From positions 62,001 to 126,000 of the forward strand of contig NW_026251427.1 in NCBI RefSeq assembly GCF_025118155.1: DNA of 64,000 nucleotides, in the 5' to 3' direction. Under the pieces are notes generated by a model that searched no databases, was not told the origin of the DNA, and saw only the letters and a program-made list of their open reading frames with translations. This document shows positions 1 through 14,477 of this stretch, one piece after another. Made by a program: the position numbers and the translations under genes. Every line of letters begins with the position of its first letter. Positions within the stretch are counted from its first letter, which is position 1. Origin of the DNA: Cokeromyces recurvatus (lineage: Eukaryota > Mucoromycota > Mucoromycetes > Mucorales > Mucoraceae).

Positions 1-1756
1 GAAACTTGAACATTAGCATTGCTCGTCTGAACAGTAAGGTCCCCTTTATCACCTGTACCTTTTCTAACACCTTGCTTAAGATAGCTAATATTATATTCAT
101 ATTCAATATTATCTTCACCATCAATTAGAACTTCTCCATGAGATGTGCTGAAAACAAATCTTCCTCCAAATCTATTTGGCTTTAGAAACCTGTTAATATA
201 CATATACATATTCATTAATATTTATATATATATATATATATATATATACCATATGTAGATTTATGTCAGCATTACTTGTTAACACATTCACTTTATTATT
301 TTTGTCTCCAAGAATAGAAAGTGAAATGGGCGCATTTGAAGTTTGAGTCAATATTTGAGTTTTAGCTTGTATTGAATCTATGAACAACTTCCCGTTAGAG
401 GTACGAATCGAGACATGATCAGCGACAATATTGCCCAGTTGAATAGCTTGATTACTGGATTCGATAAAGATAGTATCATGTGCATATATTTCACTTGAGG
501 CCCTGATATGACCATTTACATTCTTAATCTGAACCTCTCTTTTAGCTTCGACTCGATCAGTAGCGACAATCATACTATTACTATTCTCTAGCATCACTGA
601 ATCCTCTGCTACCAGGCGTCCAACCTTAAGTTTGCCCTGTGTTGTAGCTAAACGAAGGATACTCCCAGTCCAATCCTTCATAGCCAATTCGCCATTAGAC
701 GTCTTGATTTCCATATGATCGACATGAGTCACAGAGGGGTGCAGTTGCACTTCAACATTTTTCACGTTCATTACGAATCGTTCAATAGTAGAGGGGATCC
801 TAATTTCGAGGTGAACACTGATACATTCGTCATCTAACCGCTGAGCCATCTCTGGAGGCATTCGTAAGACTACCTGCATAGTCTCTCCATCTCTATTCGT
901 CATAAACGTCATCTGATCAGCAAGTTCTGGTGGATACATAGCAATATCAGTCAAGATCATGCCTTCATTATCGGTTGATAGTATCGTTATTAGGCCACCC
1001 GAGACACGACCTTCAATGGTAAGTTCAAGGTTTTTCTCGAAATGAAAGATTCGGGGGACACCCTTCCAGATAACTGCATTACTTTGACAAATGCTGTTGG
1101 GGGGTAATGAAGGGCCTATAAAGCGATCACTGTATTTATAAGCGATGAGCCAAATCAAGATACCTAAAAAGATATATTTAAACCATTTACGGCAACAGCC
1201 AGGGTTATTCTGAATATGAATAGGAAGTGTCTGTACGGTTGTGAGGGGAGTAGAAGAATGTTCATGACGAGTCAATCTGGACTGTTGTTGATAATTATCA
1301 ACAAGGTCTAAACAAGATATAGAATGAATGAAAAAAAAAATATGAGACTTGTTTTGTATAAATACATAAATGTATATAACGTGATACAATGTTACAACAT
1401 ATCCTTACAAGGAGTATTTTGTTTCCAATTTGTATTCACGTCTTCACTTAGTAAGCCAGTTTGCTGTTCAATACTATTTCTAATGGAGTCATAGCCTCCG
1501 TTAGTTGATGAGTTTTCAGGAAGAGAGTAGGGGGGTGGCGGTGGCGAAAACTTGGAGGCTGTTGCTTCATCGAGTTTATGGATGACTTGATTGGATGAAA
1601 CAAAAGAAGTATCATTACCACTATCGGTGTAATCTAAGTTATTATATTTAATATTATGTATTTAAGCTTTATTTTGAATATTCATGTTTTTTTTTTTTAA
1701 AAAAAAAAAAAAAAAATACCAGGTTGATTATAATACGATTTTGAATTGTTAGACAT
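1..1756 (-). CDS. Membrane-anchored DUF4097-like beta-solenoid protein, partial at the left edge
   Basis: Minus-strand gene of at least four exons. It starts at the ATG at 1756 (MSNNSKSYYNQP), and introns at about 1729-1634, 1405-1311 and 249-185 are needed to keep the frame. The N-terminus is low-complexity with a proline run ending in PPPPPYS, a PPxY-type WW-domain ligand. A single hydrophobic segment (FIFLGILIWLIAY-like, near 1150-1190) suggests a type II membrane anchor. The rest is a long repeat array in which TSNG/TSNA/NGHI recurs every 18-22 residues, the pattern of DUF4097/adhesin-like beta-solenoids. The C-terminus lies beyond base 1. The function is unknown and the outside location is inferred from topology. 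It is a paralogue of the gene at 1884-3205, which is directly upstream in the same orientation. Confidence 0.75.
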
Positions 1757-1883
1757 AATGAAGAAAAAGAAAGAGAGAAAATAACAATAATAATAACAGG
1801 AATGAATAAATGAAAAATAAATAAGGGGGAGGGGAGAGGTGAAGTAACACTTTACTCCTTTTTTTTTTTCTTTTTTCGTTTGT

Positions 1884-3205
1884 TTAAATGTATAAAACTG
1901 CAGAAGCATTTGTTGTTTCAATATAAACTTCAATATCAGTTTTGACGCCATGTCTATTATATGTGCCTGATTTCTTACAGTGTTTGTCCTTGTTTAATGT
2001 CAACATACCGTCACTTTGACTTGTAATAACAGAGGCAGAACCTGAAGAATTAGACTTTAGTTCAAAATATCCAGAAAATGTCTTTGGTAAGTGCACAGCA
2101 ATAGGGGCATTTGATGTTTCAATAAAAATTTTAGCATGATCACCCATTTCATCCAAATAAACATTTACAGAGGCGTTAGATGTGATAACCGATAACATAT
2201 CCTTAACTTTGACGTGGCGTAAAAATACAGGCCCATTCTTTGTTGTTAATTCAATTCGTTTCGATTGAATGAGTGTATTGTCAAAGGTTAAAGGTGCATT
2301 GCTAATTTTAATCATAAGTTTATCTTGAGCAATTAATGATGTACCATTGACTCGAAAACAACCATTACTTGTGTTAACATGAATCTCAGATGAATGAAGC
2401 TCACCATCAACTGTGATATGGCCATTAGAGGCATTAAGATCGATCAACTCCTTAGCTATTAATGAACCCTGCACCTCTATATGACCATTTGAAGTTTGAA
2501 GCTCGCATTTATGACCAGACCAACTATGTTCATAAATAAGAGGGCTATTTGATTGCTTCTTACACAAAACATTATTGTTCTCTGTTGATCGTGATGATTT
2601 ATTTTCATCAGTCATTTGATAAGCTGATAAGTTACTAAAAGAAGAAGAAGAAGAAGAAGAGGAAGGAGAGGAAGGAGAGGAAGGAGAGGAATTACTAATT
2701 GATTCACCAGATCCATCATATTTTCTTAGACCTCTTTGTTCTCTACGTAATTTTCTGCGTTCCTGGCGTTGTTCTCTTTTTAAATTTTTTCTGCTTCGGA
2801 TATTCTCTTTTCTTTCCACATAATGATTAATAATTCCACCAACTAAGCCAGTAGCTATAGCAGATGGCTGTGGATTTGCTTTAAATGGTTGTATTAGATT
2901 AGCAGTTAGCCCAATTATACCTCCAATTTTACTTTGACTAACACGGTCAATGTTAGATGAATGTAATTGATCCGGTAACCCTGACTGTTCGTAAACTGTG
3001 TCTGCTTGTTGTTGTTGAGTTGACCTATTATTATTAGAGGAGGGAATAAATTCGGAAGTTTCGTCTTCAGGTGTATAAGGTGGAGGAGGCTCACTTTTAG
3101 AAAAAAAAAAAAAAAAAAAGTTAATGCACTTTTTTGATTTATTGCAAGTATAGTTGTAAATTTACAGTGGTGCTTTTTCTTCTGTATTACTATATCTGGA
3201 CACTA
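1884..3205 (-). CDS. DUF4097-like beta-solenoid protein, paralogue of the neighbouring gene; 5' end unresolved
   Basis: The main exon runs from about 3093 to the stop at 1884. Reading upstream of the first in-frame Met gives coding sequence that begins EPPPPYTPEDETS, so that Met is not the start. A short exon ending near 3166 joins in frame, but I could not find a convincing initiator ATG. The N-terminal part carries PPPPYTPE (PPxY), then a weakly hydrophobic Gly-rich stretch, then a very basic segment (RREQRGL region), a poly-Ser/Pro linker, and a repeat array with TSNG/TSNA every 18-22 residues as in the gene at 1-1756. No clear transmembrane helix is seen. The shared PPxY head and solenoid tail point to tandem duplication. 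Function unknown. Confidence 0.65.
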
Positions 3206-4066
3206 TAAAACTATATGAATATTTTTATAGTTTTAATTATTTATTAGTCATACTACTCCTTACTTTCTTTATATATATATAAATAAAATATATAGAACAG
3301 AAAAAGAAAGGGAGAATTACTTTATTTCATAAAAAAATCATGCTTTTATATTCTTGTTTCATTTATTTTCGCCAAGCCGAACATTAACCAATCAGAGCCA
3401 AAAAATAAACAATCATATTCGGTGAATATTATCCTAAATTGGTCAGATTGTTAAGATTAAACATTTTTTTTTTTTATTATTTCTATAAATTAAAATTTAT
3501 AAAGCGACCTATGGGCACACAATATCTTTATTGTATTGGATTGCCCAGGTCAGTTCAAATTATGTGAAAAAAAGTATCTAAAAATCCTCTTATGGGACAA
3601 GAGGTAAAAAGGTAAAGGAAAGGAAGAAGAGAAGGTGAAAAAGAAAGGGGAATATTGCTAACAAGTTTAAAGAGACAACCAGTTGAGTCATTTCCTGCCT
3701 GGATCAAGAAGTGGGTCAGATTGTTACAAATTTCATCGTTATAAAATCCAAAATTATCAGTAAAAGTACATTAACAGAATAGTATAATACTTTGTTGCAA
3801 ACATGGAGCGGACGCCACAAGAAATAGAAAGGAAAAAAAAAAAAGGTTATGCATATCGAAATAGATCGTCTTTCATTATTATTCAGTTAAATAACTCTAA
3901 GAAAAAAGAAAAGTATATATTTCTCGGATAACATACTGCACAATCTATTCCATCCTCATTTTCAAATACATCATCATCAAAGACAATGTGTAAAAGTTGC
4001 ATATTTTATTATTTACAGTATTTAATATGTAGTATTTTACGATATGATATATACAAATGATACAGA

Positions 4067-4095
<29 letters not shown>
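3206..4095. other. Intergenic region with no gene seen
   Basis: AT-rich spacer. It probably holds the first exon and promoter of the solenoid gene at 1884-3205 and ends in a T run (about 4070-4097) just past the stop codon of the next minus-strand gene. I found no convincing ORF, RNA gene or repeat element. Confidence 0.5.
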
Positions 4096-4102
<7 letters not shown>

Positions 4103-5265
4103 AAGCGTATTTGCCCAGCAGATTCCCAACTAGTACTTGTTACTTCATTATTGAACCCACTTCCATCCAGAGCAACTACATCAGAATCTGTATAATAATT
4201 GGTATTTCCTATATATTCAATGCCTTGATTTTGCCTATATGACAACGTTATTATATAAATTGCTTATATCATTTAATGTAAAGAAAAGAAAACTTACTTT
4301 TTACGCTCCTCTTCTGACTTGGCCACACCTACAGCCATCGTCTTCTTTTTCATAGCATGATGACTTCCTTCTTTATTTCCATCACAATTACCAGCATGCG
4401 TCAATATATCTAATGAAGAGAAAAAAAGATAACAAAGAGGACACTGTACTCTCTTTGTCGCTGTATTATTTCTTCTTGTATTTGAGGTAGCAAATAATCT
4501 CTTTGATTTCTGACCATTCATGATATAGTTAATATAATCTTCCAAGTCAGCCTCAGCTTCGTCATATTCTTCATCACTATACGATGGTTGCTCATTCTCT
4601 ACAGTAGTTGATGTAGATGATATAGAAGGCTTTGATATACTTGGCTGTTGTTTTTCTCTTTTTAAACATGTTGTGAGCCTTTCATGAGAAGGTGAATAAT
4701 CTGTTGTACTTTTTATTATATTTAGAAAGTTGTTGTCTTCTTCTTTTTCATCATCATCTGATGAGGAAGAAAGAGGATCTAAATCAAAAGTATATACTTG
4801 TTCTTCCTCTTGTTCAGTTGTATTTTGACTAAAGATTAAAGGAAATAGTTTATGATCATCGTCTAATGCTTTCGAATCATTATAATTTGTTAATCTGGCG
4901 GCATCTTTTTTTCGACTACTTCTACTACTAGTAGTAGTAGTAGTAGTAGAAGTATTATGATGAGCGGAGTATTTATTTTTATGAACAGCAAGAAGTGGAT
5001 TCCTCTTTTTTTTTATCTTGTCACGTAGATTAACTCTAATTTTATCGACACGTTGAAAGAGTTTATTGACATCAACTTTTGACGATGGTGCCTTTTTTGA
5101 TACATCTGTTAATAGTTCGGCTAATAATCGTGACTCATCATTATTTTTTTGAGTGTTATTGGAACGTAGTCCTTTTTTAACTTCCAATGGCAATCTTAGT
5201 GGAACACTTAAAATTTGAATTTCATCTTCATTATCGGAATCAATTATAATTATGTCTTTTTCCAT
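4096..5265 (-). CDS. Nuclear-type protein with N-terminal SUMO-interacting motif and UBZ4-like zinc finger
   Basis: Two exons, 5265-4298 and 4234-4096, joined through a GTAAGT...ATATAG intron. I chose the ATG at 5265 (MEKDIIIIDSDNEDE) rather than an upstream Leu-rich in-frame Met because it gives a clean start after a T-rich leader. Residues 5-12 are four Ile followed by DSDNEDE, a classic SUMO-interacting motif. A long acidic, Ser-rich, probably disordered middle follows. Residues about 275-294 form C-x2-C-x11-H-x3-C (CPLC ... HAGNC), the exact spacing of Rad18-type UBZ4 ubiquitin-binding fingers. The C-terminal exon ends with TSTSWESAGQIRFV. These two binding modules suggest a reader of SUMO/ubiquitin marks, perhaps in DNA repair. 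That role is inferred; I do not recognise the family. Confidence 0.7.
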
Positions 5266-5307
5266 AATAAGTTTATATAGGAGAGTGAACAACAACAACA
5301 ACAACAA

Positions 5308-5343
<36 letters not shown>

Positions 5344-6487
5344 AAACGCGTGGCTGTAAATATTCCATTATTTAAATTCCGTACATTAAACACGATTAAA
5401 CAATCATTTATATATAAATTGCTGACGACCCATTGCGAGTACCTAATATCTATAGTATATTACATTGTCCTAAGCAGGTTATAATGAAAAGAATATCTAA
5501 CACAGCTTTTCAAGAAAGAAAGAAAAAAAAAAGACAAGAATAGGCTGATATATTACCAAGTCAATAGCTCAATAATTCTGATAATAAGCTAATAAACTGG
5601 AATTAAGCAGTAGCTTATCAAGGACTCTCATATTTACACCATATTAAAAAGAAGAAAAAGATAGGAGATCATAAATAGCATAGACAAATAGATACACCTG
5701 ATAACCGAGTTCATAATAATATAGGTGTAAGCATGGAAAGGGGTTATATTTGAGAGTCAATAATAGATATTATCCCATGTTCTTAAGATCCTCTAAATAC
5801 AAATTCGTTATTATTCAGCTTAAAATTGATACAGAGACTATAGATTTTGAAAGCATAAAGACTACATATATTATCATGTTAGTATTTCTAATGCCTTCAT
5901 TATAAATATAAAGAGTTATTTTGTTTAATTACATAATAAAACAGAAATTCCTTCCTTTTTTTTAAGATTTAAATTGTTCCAATTCAAATATATTATAGCA
6001 AATAATTGTATAATTACTACTACTACTACTACTACTATTAGAGAAATAAAAAGATATGCGTCATATTCCTTTTAACAAAACGATCTATTTAATATGTTTT
6101 AATAAATAATACATTTCAGACATGCTAAATACTATAATTACTCTAGTCTTACAAATTAAATTTATCAGACTAGAAGAAAGTAAATAATCTTCAATAAAAT
6201 ATAAAGGGATATTTATTAAGTGATAAAAGTATTAAAAGTTTACTTATCATGAACCTTTAAATATTTACATTTCTTTTCTTTGTCGAATGTGTATATATGT
6301 ATATATATATAAAAAGGTACAAGGGATAGTATAAGATAATTATTATGGTATGCCATAACTACATACAGAATGTCTAATAGATAAATAATATAAATAAAGA
6401 AGAAAAAGGGAGGGAGGGAGGAAGATAAAACTGATTATATGTTATAATACAACAATAAATAATAATAATAATAATAATAAAGAATGA
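5266..6487. other. Intergenic region with homopolymer and triplet repeats
   Basis: It begins with an A30 tract at about 5311-5340, which is T30 on the coding strand of the gene starting at 5265. It also holds an (ACT)n run near 6018-6037 and a (TAA)n run near 6460-6480 next to the ferric reductase stop. No gene is supported. Confidence 0.5.
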
Positions 6488-8537
6488 TTAGAATTCAAAG
6501 GTTTCATGGAAAGCATCAAAGTTATGAATAATAGCTTGGTTGACGACGCTTTGAGTAAAGATATCAGAACCACAGGCGTGGGCAAAGACACGTCGATGAG
6601 CATTCACAGTCTTGATTTTATCCATCTCAACAGCAATATCAGGACGTTGACCATAAGTAATTCTGAAGCCTTCTAAACCTTCAAAGATATTGGGTCCTTC
6701 TTTCATACGTGTCGCAAAGACATTCACCGTAAGGTGGATAGGAGAAATTGAAGTCTTACATTTTTCAACCCAGTAATGGAACATATCCATATAACTGTGA
6801 ATTTCATCTATGTATATATATAAGAATAAGTATTACTTGATCGAAATAAAATAAAATAAAATAAAATAAAATAAAATAGGTTTTACCAGTAACACGAAGG
6901 GACCAAGTTAAATAGATATGGTCAGTAGCAATTGTACGTATACCACGATTTCTTCGTTCAACAATATCCTTGATCATACACAAGGCGGGTGTGATACCGA
7001 CACCAGTAGCAAAGAGAGCCACGACAGGATAATCTTGATATTGAAGTTGTGGGCCAAAGGGACCATCGATATAGACTTTAAGATTCTTATTATCAGAGGA
7101 GGAGGAGGAGGAGGCAGCATTCAAGAGATCCTTTGTCTTTTGCCCAAGTGCTTTAATATGGAAGGTACCGATGACATGACTATCACCTCCGGAAGAGAAG
7201 AGATTGTTATTCGCACGACGACGTAAATTAGACAAGTCTGAAGTGATCGGTACATCTGTTAAACTATGAATAGAACCCTTTGAGATATCATGCTTTTTGT
7301 GTTCACTATGAACGAAGGAAGGTTCGATCTTGCTTCCTTTGTCTGTATTATTTAAAGAATGACCCACGATACGTTCTTCAATACCTTCTTCACTTGCTTG
7401 ATCATTCCCAGAGAGACGAAAGTATTCAGAGATCGTAAATGGGTGCCAGTTGCCCCATTCCCAAAGCTTTTTACCATTTAAAATAAAGGCAGCGAAAACG
7501 TATTGACCAGGTCTAAAGTAGCGCATTGCCTTGTGTTCAAAGAAGACACGAACGACACCCTCTTGAGAATTAGTTTGTGGAACTACTTCTTCGACACGGA
7601 CATGACTGGTCTTCATGAACCAAGATTGCCAAGTACGAATCACACGATCAGCAAACCAAAGAATAATACAAGGAATAAAGTAAGCAAAACAGGTATGTTC
7701 GTGCCAGCAAGAGAAAATAACTGCTACTATCAAAAAGATAACATGGGACCAGTAAAATATTTCGAAATATCTGCGACGGACCCATTCAATGGAAGTGATA
7801 AATATTAGAAGGAAAGCAAACATAGCAATAGATCCAGTGGTGTACTCTTCATTTCTGAAGAGTGCATCTTTTACTACCCATCTTCTTCTATAACCTACAA
7901 TCCTAATAACATTAAAAATAGAATAAATAAATAAAATTCGAAGATATGTATATACATATTTTTTTTTAAAAAAAAAAGGAAAAAGTTTGGAAATATATAC
8001 TTACATACGCCAAATAAAATGAGGAAAGTACTCGGCTAAACCAATACGGGATATAATACGATGAAAAGGAATTAATTCTTCAAAAGTTAAACCAGAGATT
8101 TTAGGTAGGAGTGAGTTACGTTGAGCCAAAAAGAAAACAAAACCCCAGTTAGCCATACCAATAAAAGCAGCGCGACGATCAAATAAACCAATAGGAGGAA
8201 TTTCATAAGCTTTATTAAATGTAAATGGAGCAAAGAAAAGAAAGATCAAGTTGATGATAATAAACAAAGTTATACCCAGAACATGTTTAATGGCCATTAG
8301 ATTAGTAACCCAGGGGATGCGGACCATATAGTCGAGACTCTTCCAGTATTTTGATAGCGGCAGATCTTTAACGACATTATCTTCTTTACCGTTAATTCGA
8401 CTCTTTCTAACATAGTAAATACGGAGTCTATTTAACTGGTAACCAATACAGTATATTGTAAAGAGACCCCAAAAGAAAAAGGTATATGCCATTCCAGCCT
8501 GATGGAACTGAGATGTTGTTCTAATAGTATAAACCAT
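6488..8537 (-). CDS. Ferric-chelate reductase (FRE/NOX superfamily flavocytochrome b)
   Basis: Three exons: 8537 to about 8003, about 7900 to 6890, and about 6808 to 6488. The protein reduces Fe3+ (or Cu2+) outside the membrane using cytosolic NADPH, for iron uptake. The N-terminal half has several membrane helices and the two haem-ligand pairs with family spacing: FHR...FPH (14 residues apart) and WSH...CWH (14 apart). The FAD-binding motif HPFTIS follows, then GPFG and GVGITPA (NADPH site), and near the C-terminus ACGSDIF. A Ser-rich insertion sits between the FAD and NAD subdomains. The penultimate intron contains a (TTTTA)n microsatellite at 6845-6880. No EF-hands are seen, so this is FRE-like rather than calcium-regulated NOX. 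It is a close match to the family in all key residues. Confidence 0.92.
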
Positions 8538-10253
8538 GATATGTATAATTTATAAAATATCAGATATTATATTATTCGTTTATTTTAATATATAACGCAA
8601 TAAAAAATAATGAATATCAAATTATTATATCTTCTAATTCTCTTAGAGTTTGATATAATATAATAATATATGTATGTATATATATAAAAAAAAGAAATAA
8701 AATAATAATAATAAAAAAAAAAGACTCTGGAACAAACATATAAAATTTTTCTTTATATATACAAAAAAAAATAGTTGTAAGGATTTGTTATTACTATTAG
8801 CTAAATGAATGCAAGATCCAATCAAACGCGTCTGATTTAAACTAAATTATCTGATTTTAGTCATTTTATCTGATCTCATTCCCCGCGCCTGGGATAAATA
8901 TAATATTTATTGACTATAAATGACGGGGGTGGGGGATAAAAACAAAAAAAAAAAAAAGGACGGTAATAAACTCAGTTTACTGTATAACCAAAAAAAAAAA
9001 AAAAAAAAAGAGAAACATATAATTAAGGCCCGGTAGATTACACTATTATATACGTTTCTGTCTCCGTATGATATTAGAGGAAAAAAAAATTATTTGACAT
9101 CTTGTAAACTTTAGTATCCGATATAAACTTTTTATAGTTAAGATCTACATAAAGAAAAGAGGAGAACTATATTCAGTTTTAGTTTTAACAGATTAGGATA
9201 TAAATTTCTTTTGTTTTTATTTTCCTGTTAGATACATAAACAATAAATAAGATTAAAGTTGTACATGGAATTATCAGATCATTCTATTTTATAGCTCTTT
9301 TTTTTTTTAAGTCTGAACGGTTAGATTTCCGAAAAAAAAAGTGTACATCTTTTTTTTTTTTTTTGATATTGTGTAATAAGGAACACAAAAAGATATATCA
9401 AGTATACGATAAAAAAGGAACTGATACACATACACAAAAAAAAGTATATACAATTTTATAATCCTCGATTATAAAAAATTATGACTGTTTTAGGTAAAAT
9501 GTTAATATTTGAAAATCTGTAGCAAAGGAATAGAAACTTGTGAATATTCTATCTATCAATTTTTTTATTTTATTTTATTTTATTTTTTTTTAAATGTAAG
9601 CATGTATTGCTTTTTTACTTGTAATAATATGTGACACATATACACATTTTATAAATCCGCTTTAAATAATAATAAAAAAAGAAATGAACTCAACTTTATC
9701 CACTGATTTTATATGTTAAGCTTCTTTCAAACGTGATATTCGAAACATTATATTAATATATACATATATAAAAAAAATTTTTTTTTTGACGATTAGCCCC
9801 GATATACCAGATAAAATATGTAAGTATTAGTTGTACTAAAATGCATATATTAAACACTTGTATTTATTATTTAGATGCTGTGCCTTAAAAAGTGAATGCA
9901 AATAATCTATTATATTCATTATTGCAGATATTATATGCATATAGCTTATGATTTACATAACATAGATGAGTATTGATTGAAAAAAAAATAATAATAATTC
10001 ATTTAAAGAACAGCAAAAAGATCCTATTCCGGTATTTTACAATTTATTTAATAATAAAGGTTAAAAATTCCAAATTAATCTATTTGTGTTATCTTATAAT
10101 CAGATCGCTTTTTTATCAGAATGTACAAACGTTAATGGCTGATCCAATTTTTTTTTAAATCTGATAAATGATTATTTCCAATTTTTATTTTTTTTTATTT
10201 TTATTTTTTTTTATTTTTTTTTATTTTTATTTTTATTTTTATTTTTATTTTTA

Positions 10254-10284
<31 letters not shown>

Positions 10285-10608
10285 TTTATTTTTATTTTTA
10301 TTTTTATTTTTATTTTTATTTTTATTTTTATTTTTTTTTATTTTTAAAAAATTAGTAGTATAAAACTGAAATGCAAATTATAAATTCAAGTCTTTTAAAT
10401 AATTGAAGGACACTTAATATTTCACTTTTATTCTTTTCTATCTCCTTATACAATGCTATAGTGATTACATTATTATAAAAGACTAATGTATATATATATT
10501 TTTGTGTATACATAAATAAAATGATCCCATTTTATTCTCTTTATACAGTACGATGGTGGTACAGTAATACTAAAAAAAAAAATTCATTTGTAAAGTAAAC
10601 TTCTTTCT
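8538..10608. other. Gene-poor intergenic region, mostly A/T homopolymers
   Basis: Two kilobases of very AT-rich sequence between the ferric reductase start and the NSUN5 stop. Short ORFs here are low-complexity Phe/Leu/Lys translations and I do not accept them. The most regular element is the ATTTTT-type array at 10171-10345, listed separately. Confidence 0.5.
10171..10345. repeat. (TATTTT)n / (ATTTTT)n microsatellite
   Basis: About 175 bp of nearly pure 5- to 9-bp units of the form A followed by a T run, most of them hexamers. It is a simple-sequence repeat between genes with no coding content. Confidence 0.9.
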
Positions 10609-12735
<2,127 letters not shown>

Positions 12736-12750
12736 TGAATTCACTGGTTT

Positions 12751-12784
<34 letters not shown>

Positions 12785-13516
12785 AAAATCATCTTGACTG
12801 CGTTTTTTATTATAAAAAATGAAATATTGCTTACAAAAAAAAAAAAAAAAAAAAATTAAAACTTCCTCTTATTGTCCTTTCATATTGCAGAATTGATAAA
12901 TATTATAAATTAATTATTACTGATTTTTAGCTTGACAAAAGTGTAAAGTAATAACGATTAATCGCAATAATTACATGTTTTGAAATAAAACGTATATTGT
13001 CACATTGATTTTATCTATCTCCTCTCCCTCTTTTTTTTGTTTTAAAGAAAAAAGAGCAACTTCTTATTATATGATATTTTAGGTGTAGAATTGCTCAATT
13101 CAATGATTCTATTTGTTTACTGAATCATGCATTGTAAATACTAATTCAATTATAAGCCCATGATTAAAGACACATTACCTTCAACTATTTACAAAACAGC
13201 ACTCTTATAAATCGTTTATTTTATCTGTTCACACATTTATATACCATCCCTCATAGTTTATACCTATTGTCGTTCTTATCTAATAAAGATAAAAGAATAA
13301 TGTCAACATAAATCAAACAATTTGCATTCAAACTCAGTTCAGTGATGACATACATCCTAATAAAAAAAGGGGGGTCCATCAAAGTGTGGGGCAAAATAAA
13401 ACTATCTCTTTTTTTTTTTTTTTTTTTTTTTTTTGCTGAGAGCATTTACCAACTTACTTTAATATTTTTATCTTTCTTTTTTCTTATATAAAAAAAAGGA
13501 AATACATATATACAAA
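12736..13516. other. Divergent intergenic promoter region
   Basis: Spacer between NSUN5 (leftward) and NDUFB8 (rightward). It has A tracts at 12754-12782 and 12836-12855 near the NSUN5 start and a T26 tract at 13409-13434 about 80 bp before the NDUFB8 start. No gene is supported; the 64-residue minus-strand ORF here is low complexity. Confidence 0.5.
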
Positions 13517-14230
13517 ATGGCATTTCGAGCAGCTACTCAACGTGCATTGAATACACGAGCCATGATTCAATTAACTCGTCAACCTATCACTTTAACAGCC
13601 GTTCGTCCTCAATCAACAATAAATACTGGAGAAATTCTTGAAGATCCTCAAATTGGCGATTATCCCAACTTGCCTCGTAAATCTGCTCAAGCAAGAGGTC
13701 CTTATGGTTGGTGGGATCCACAAGACAAACGTAATTTCGGCGAAACTGTAATGATTATATTTTAAAAACAAAAAAAAAAAAAAAGTAAATGACTTAAACT
13801 CCAATTTTTTTTTTGCCACTTTATATATTATAGGTTCATGAAGAAGATGAATTGTTTGGTGTTTGGGCACCTGATCTTCATCATTATAGCCCTTATAAAG
13901 CAGCTGCACAATTAGCATTAGCTGCCTCTATTTTTGTCGGTTTTACTGGTTTAATTTATATGACTTATCCTGAAAAACCTGCAGTAATATATATATATAT
14001 ATATATACACATATATTATGTATGCGTATATAGTTTTATGGACTAATTAAAATGTTATGATTAGGTTCCACGTACTTATCCTTATAATGGATTAGCAGAA
14101 GAATTTGGTGCTCGTGAAGGAGATATTCGTCCTCGTGGAGTAAAGTATTCCCTTTGTTTAGTAAAATGATATATTAATAGTTATTTTGTTATAATAGGCT
14201 CGTGTAGGAAAAGACGATCATGAAGAGTAA
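13517..14230 (+). CDS. NDUFB8: Mitochondrial complex I subunit NDUFB8 (ASHI)
   Basis: Four exons: 13517-13749, 13834-13983, 14065-14139 and 14198-14230. This is an accessory subunit in the membrane arm of NADH:ubiquinone oxidoreductase. The first 30 or so residues are rich in Arg, Ala and Thr with no acids, as in a mitochondrial presequence. Family signatures are DPQIGDYPNLPRKSAQ, WWDPQDKRNFGE (compare LRRNWGEP in animals), one transmembrane helix (LALAASIFVGFTGLIYMTY), and PRTYPYNGLAEEFGA, matching the conserved YPFNNL segment. It ends in GKDDHEE. All splice joins keep frame. A T-rich tract and a short leader precede the ATG. Confidence 0.9.
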
Positions 14231-14477
14231 TCAGATTTTTTTTTCGATATTTTATAATAAAATTGTGTTTTCGTATAATAAAGATGACAACTAAATTGGT
14301 TATAAAATAATTAGAGAGAAATGGGGTGTGTGTATATAATTCGGATTTCAATTCTTTCTTCTTTTGTTTCTGAAAAAAAAAAAAGAAACTTCTGTTCAGA
14401 AAATTATTGTTTTTATTTATTTTATCCTCTCCTTTTTTATTCTTTTTTCTTTTCTTTTTTTTTCCCTTTAATTAAAA

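Noticed and set aside
6918..7808. Plus-strand ORFs of about 100 residues
   Set aside because: Both are antisense shadows of the ferric reductase exon, with no family signal.
10171..10345. Regular short repeats suggesting a CRISPR-like array
   Set aside because: Units are 5-9 bp of A and T without spacers; it is a simple microsatellite in a eukaryotic genome.
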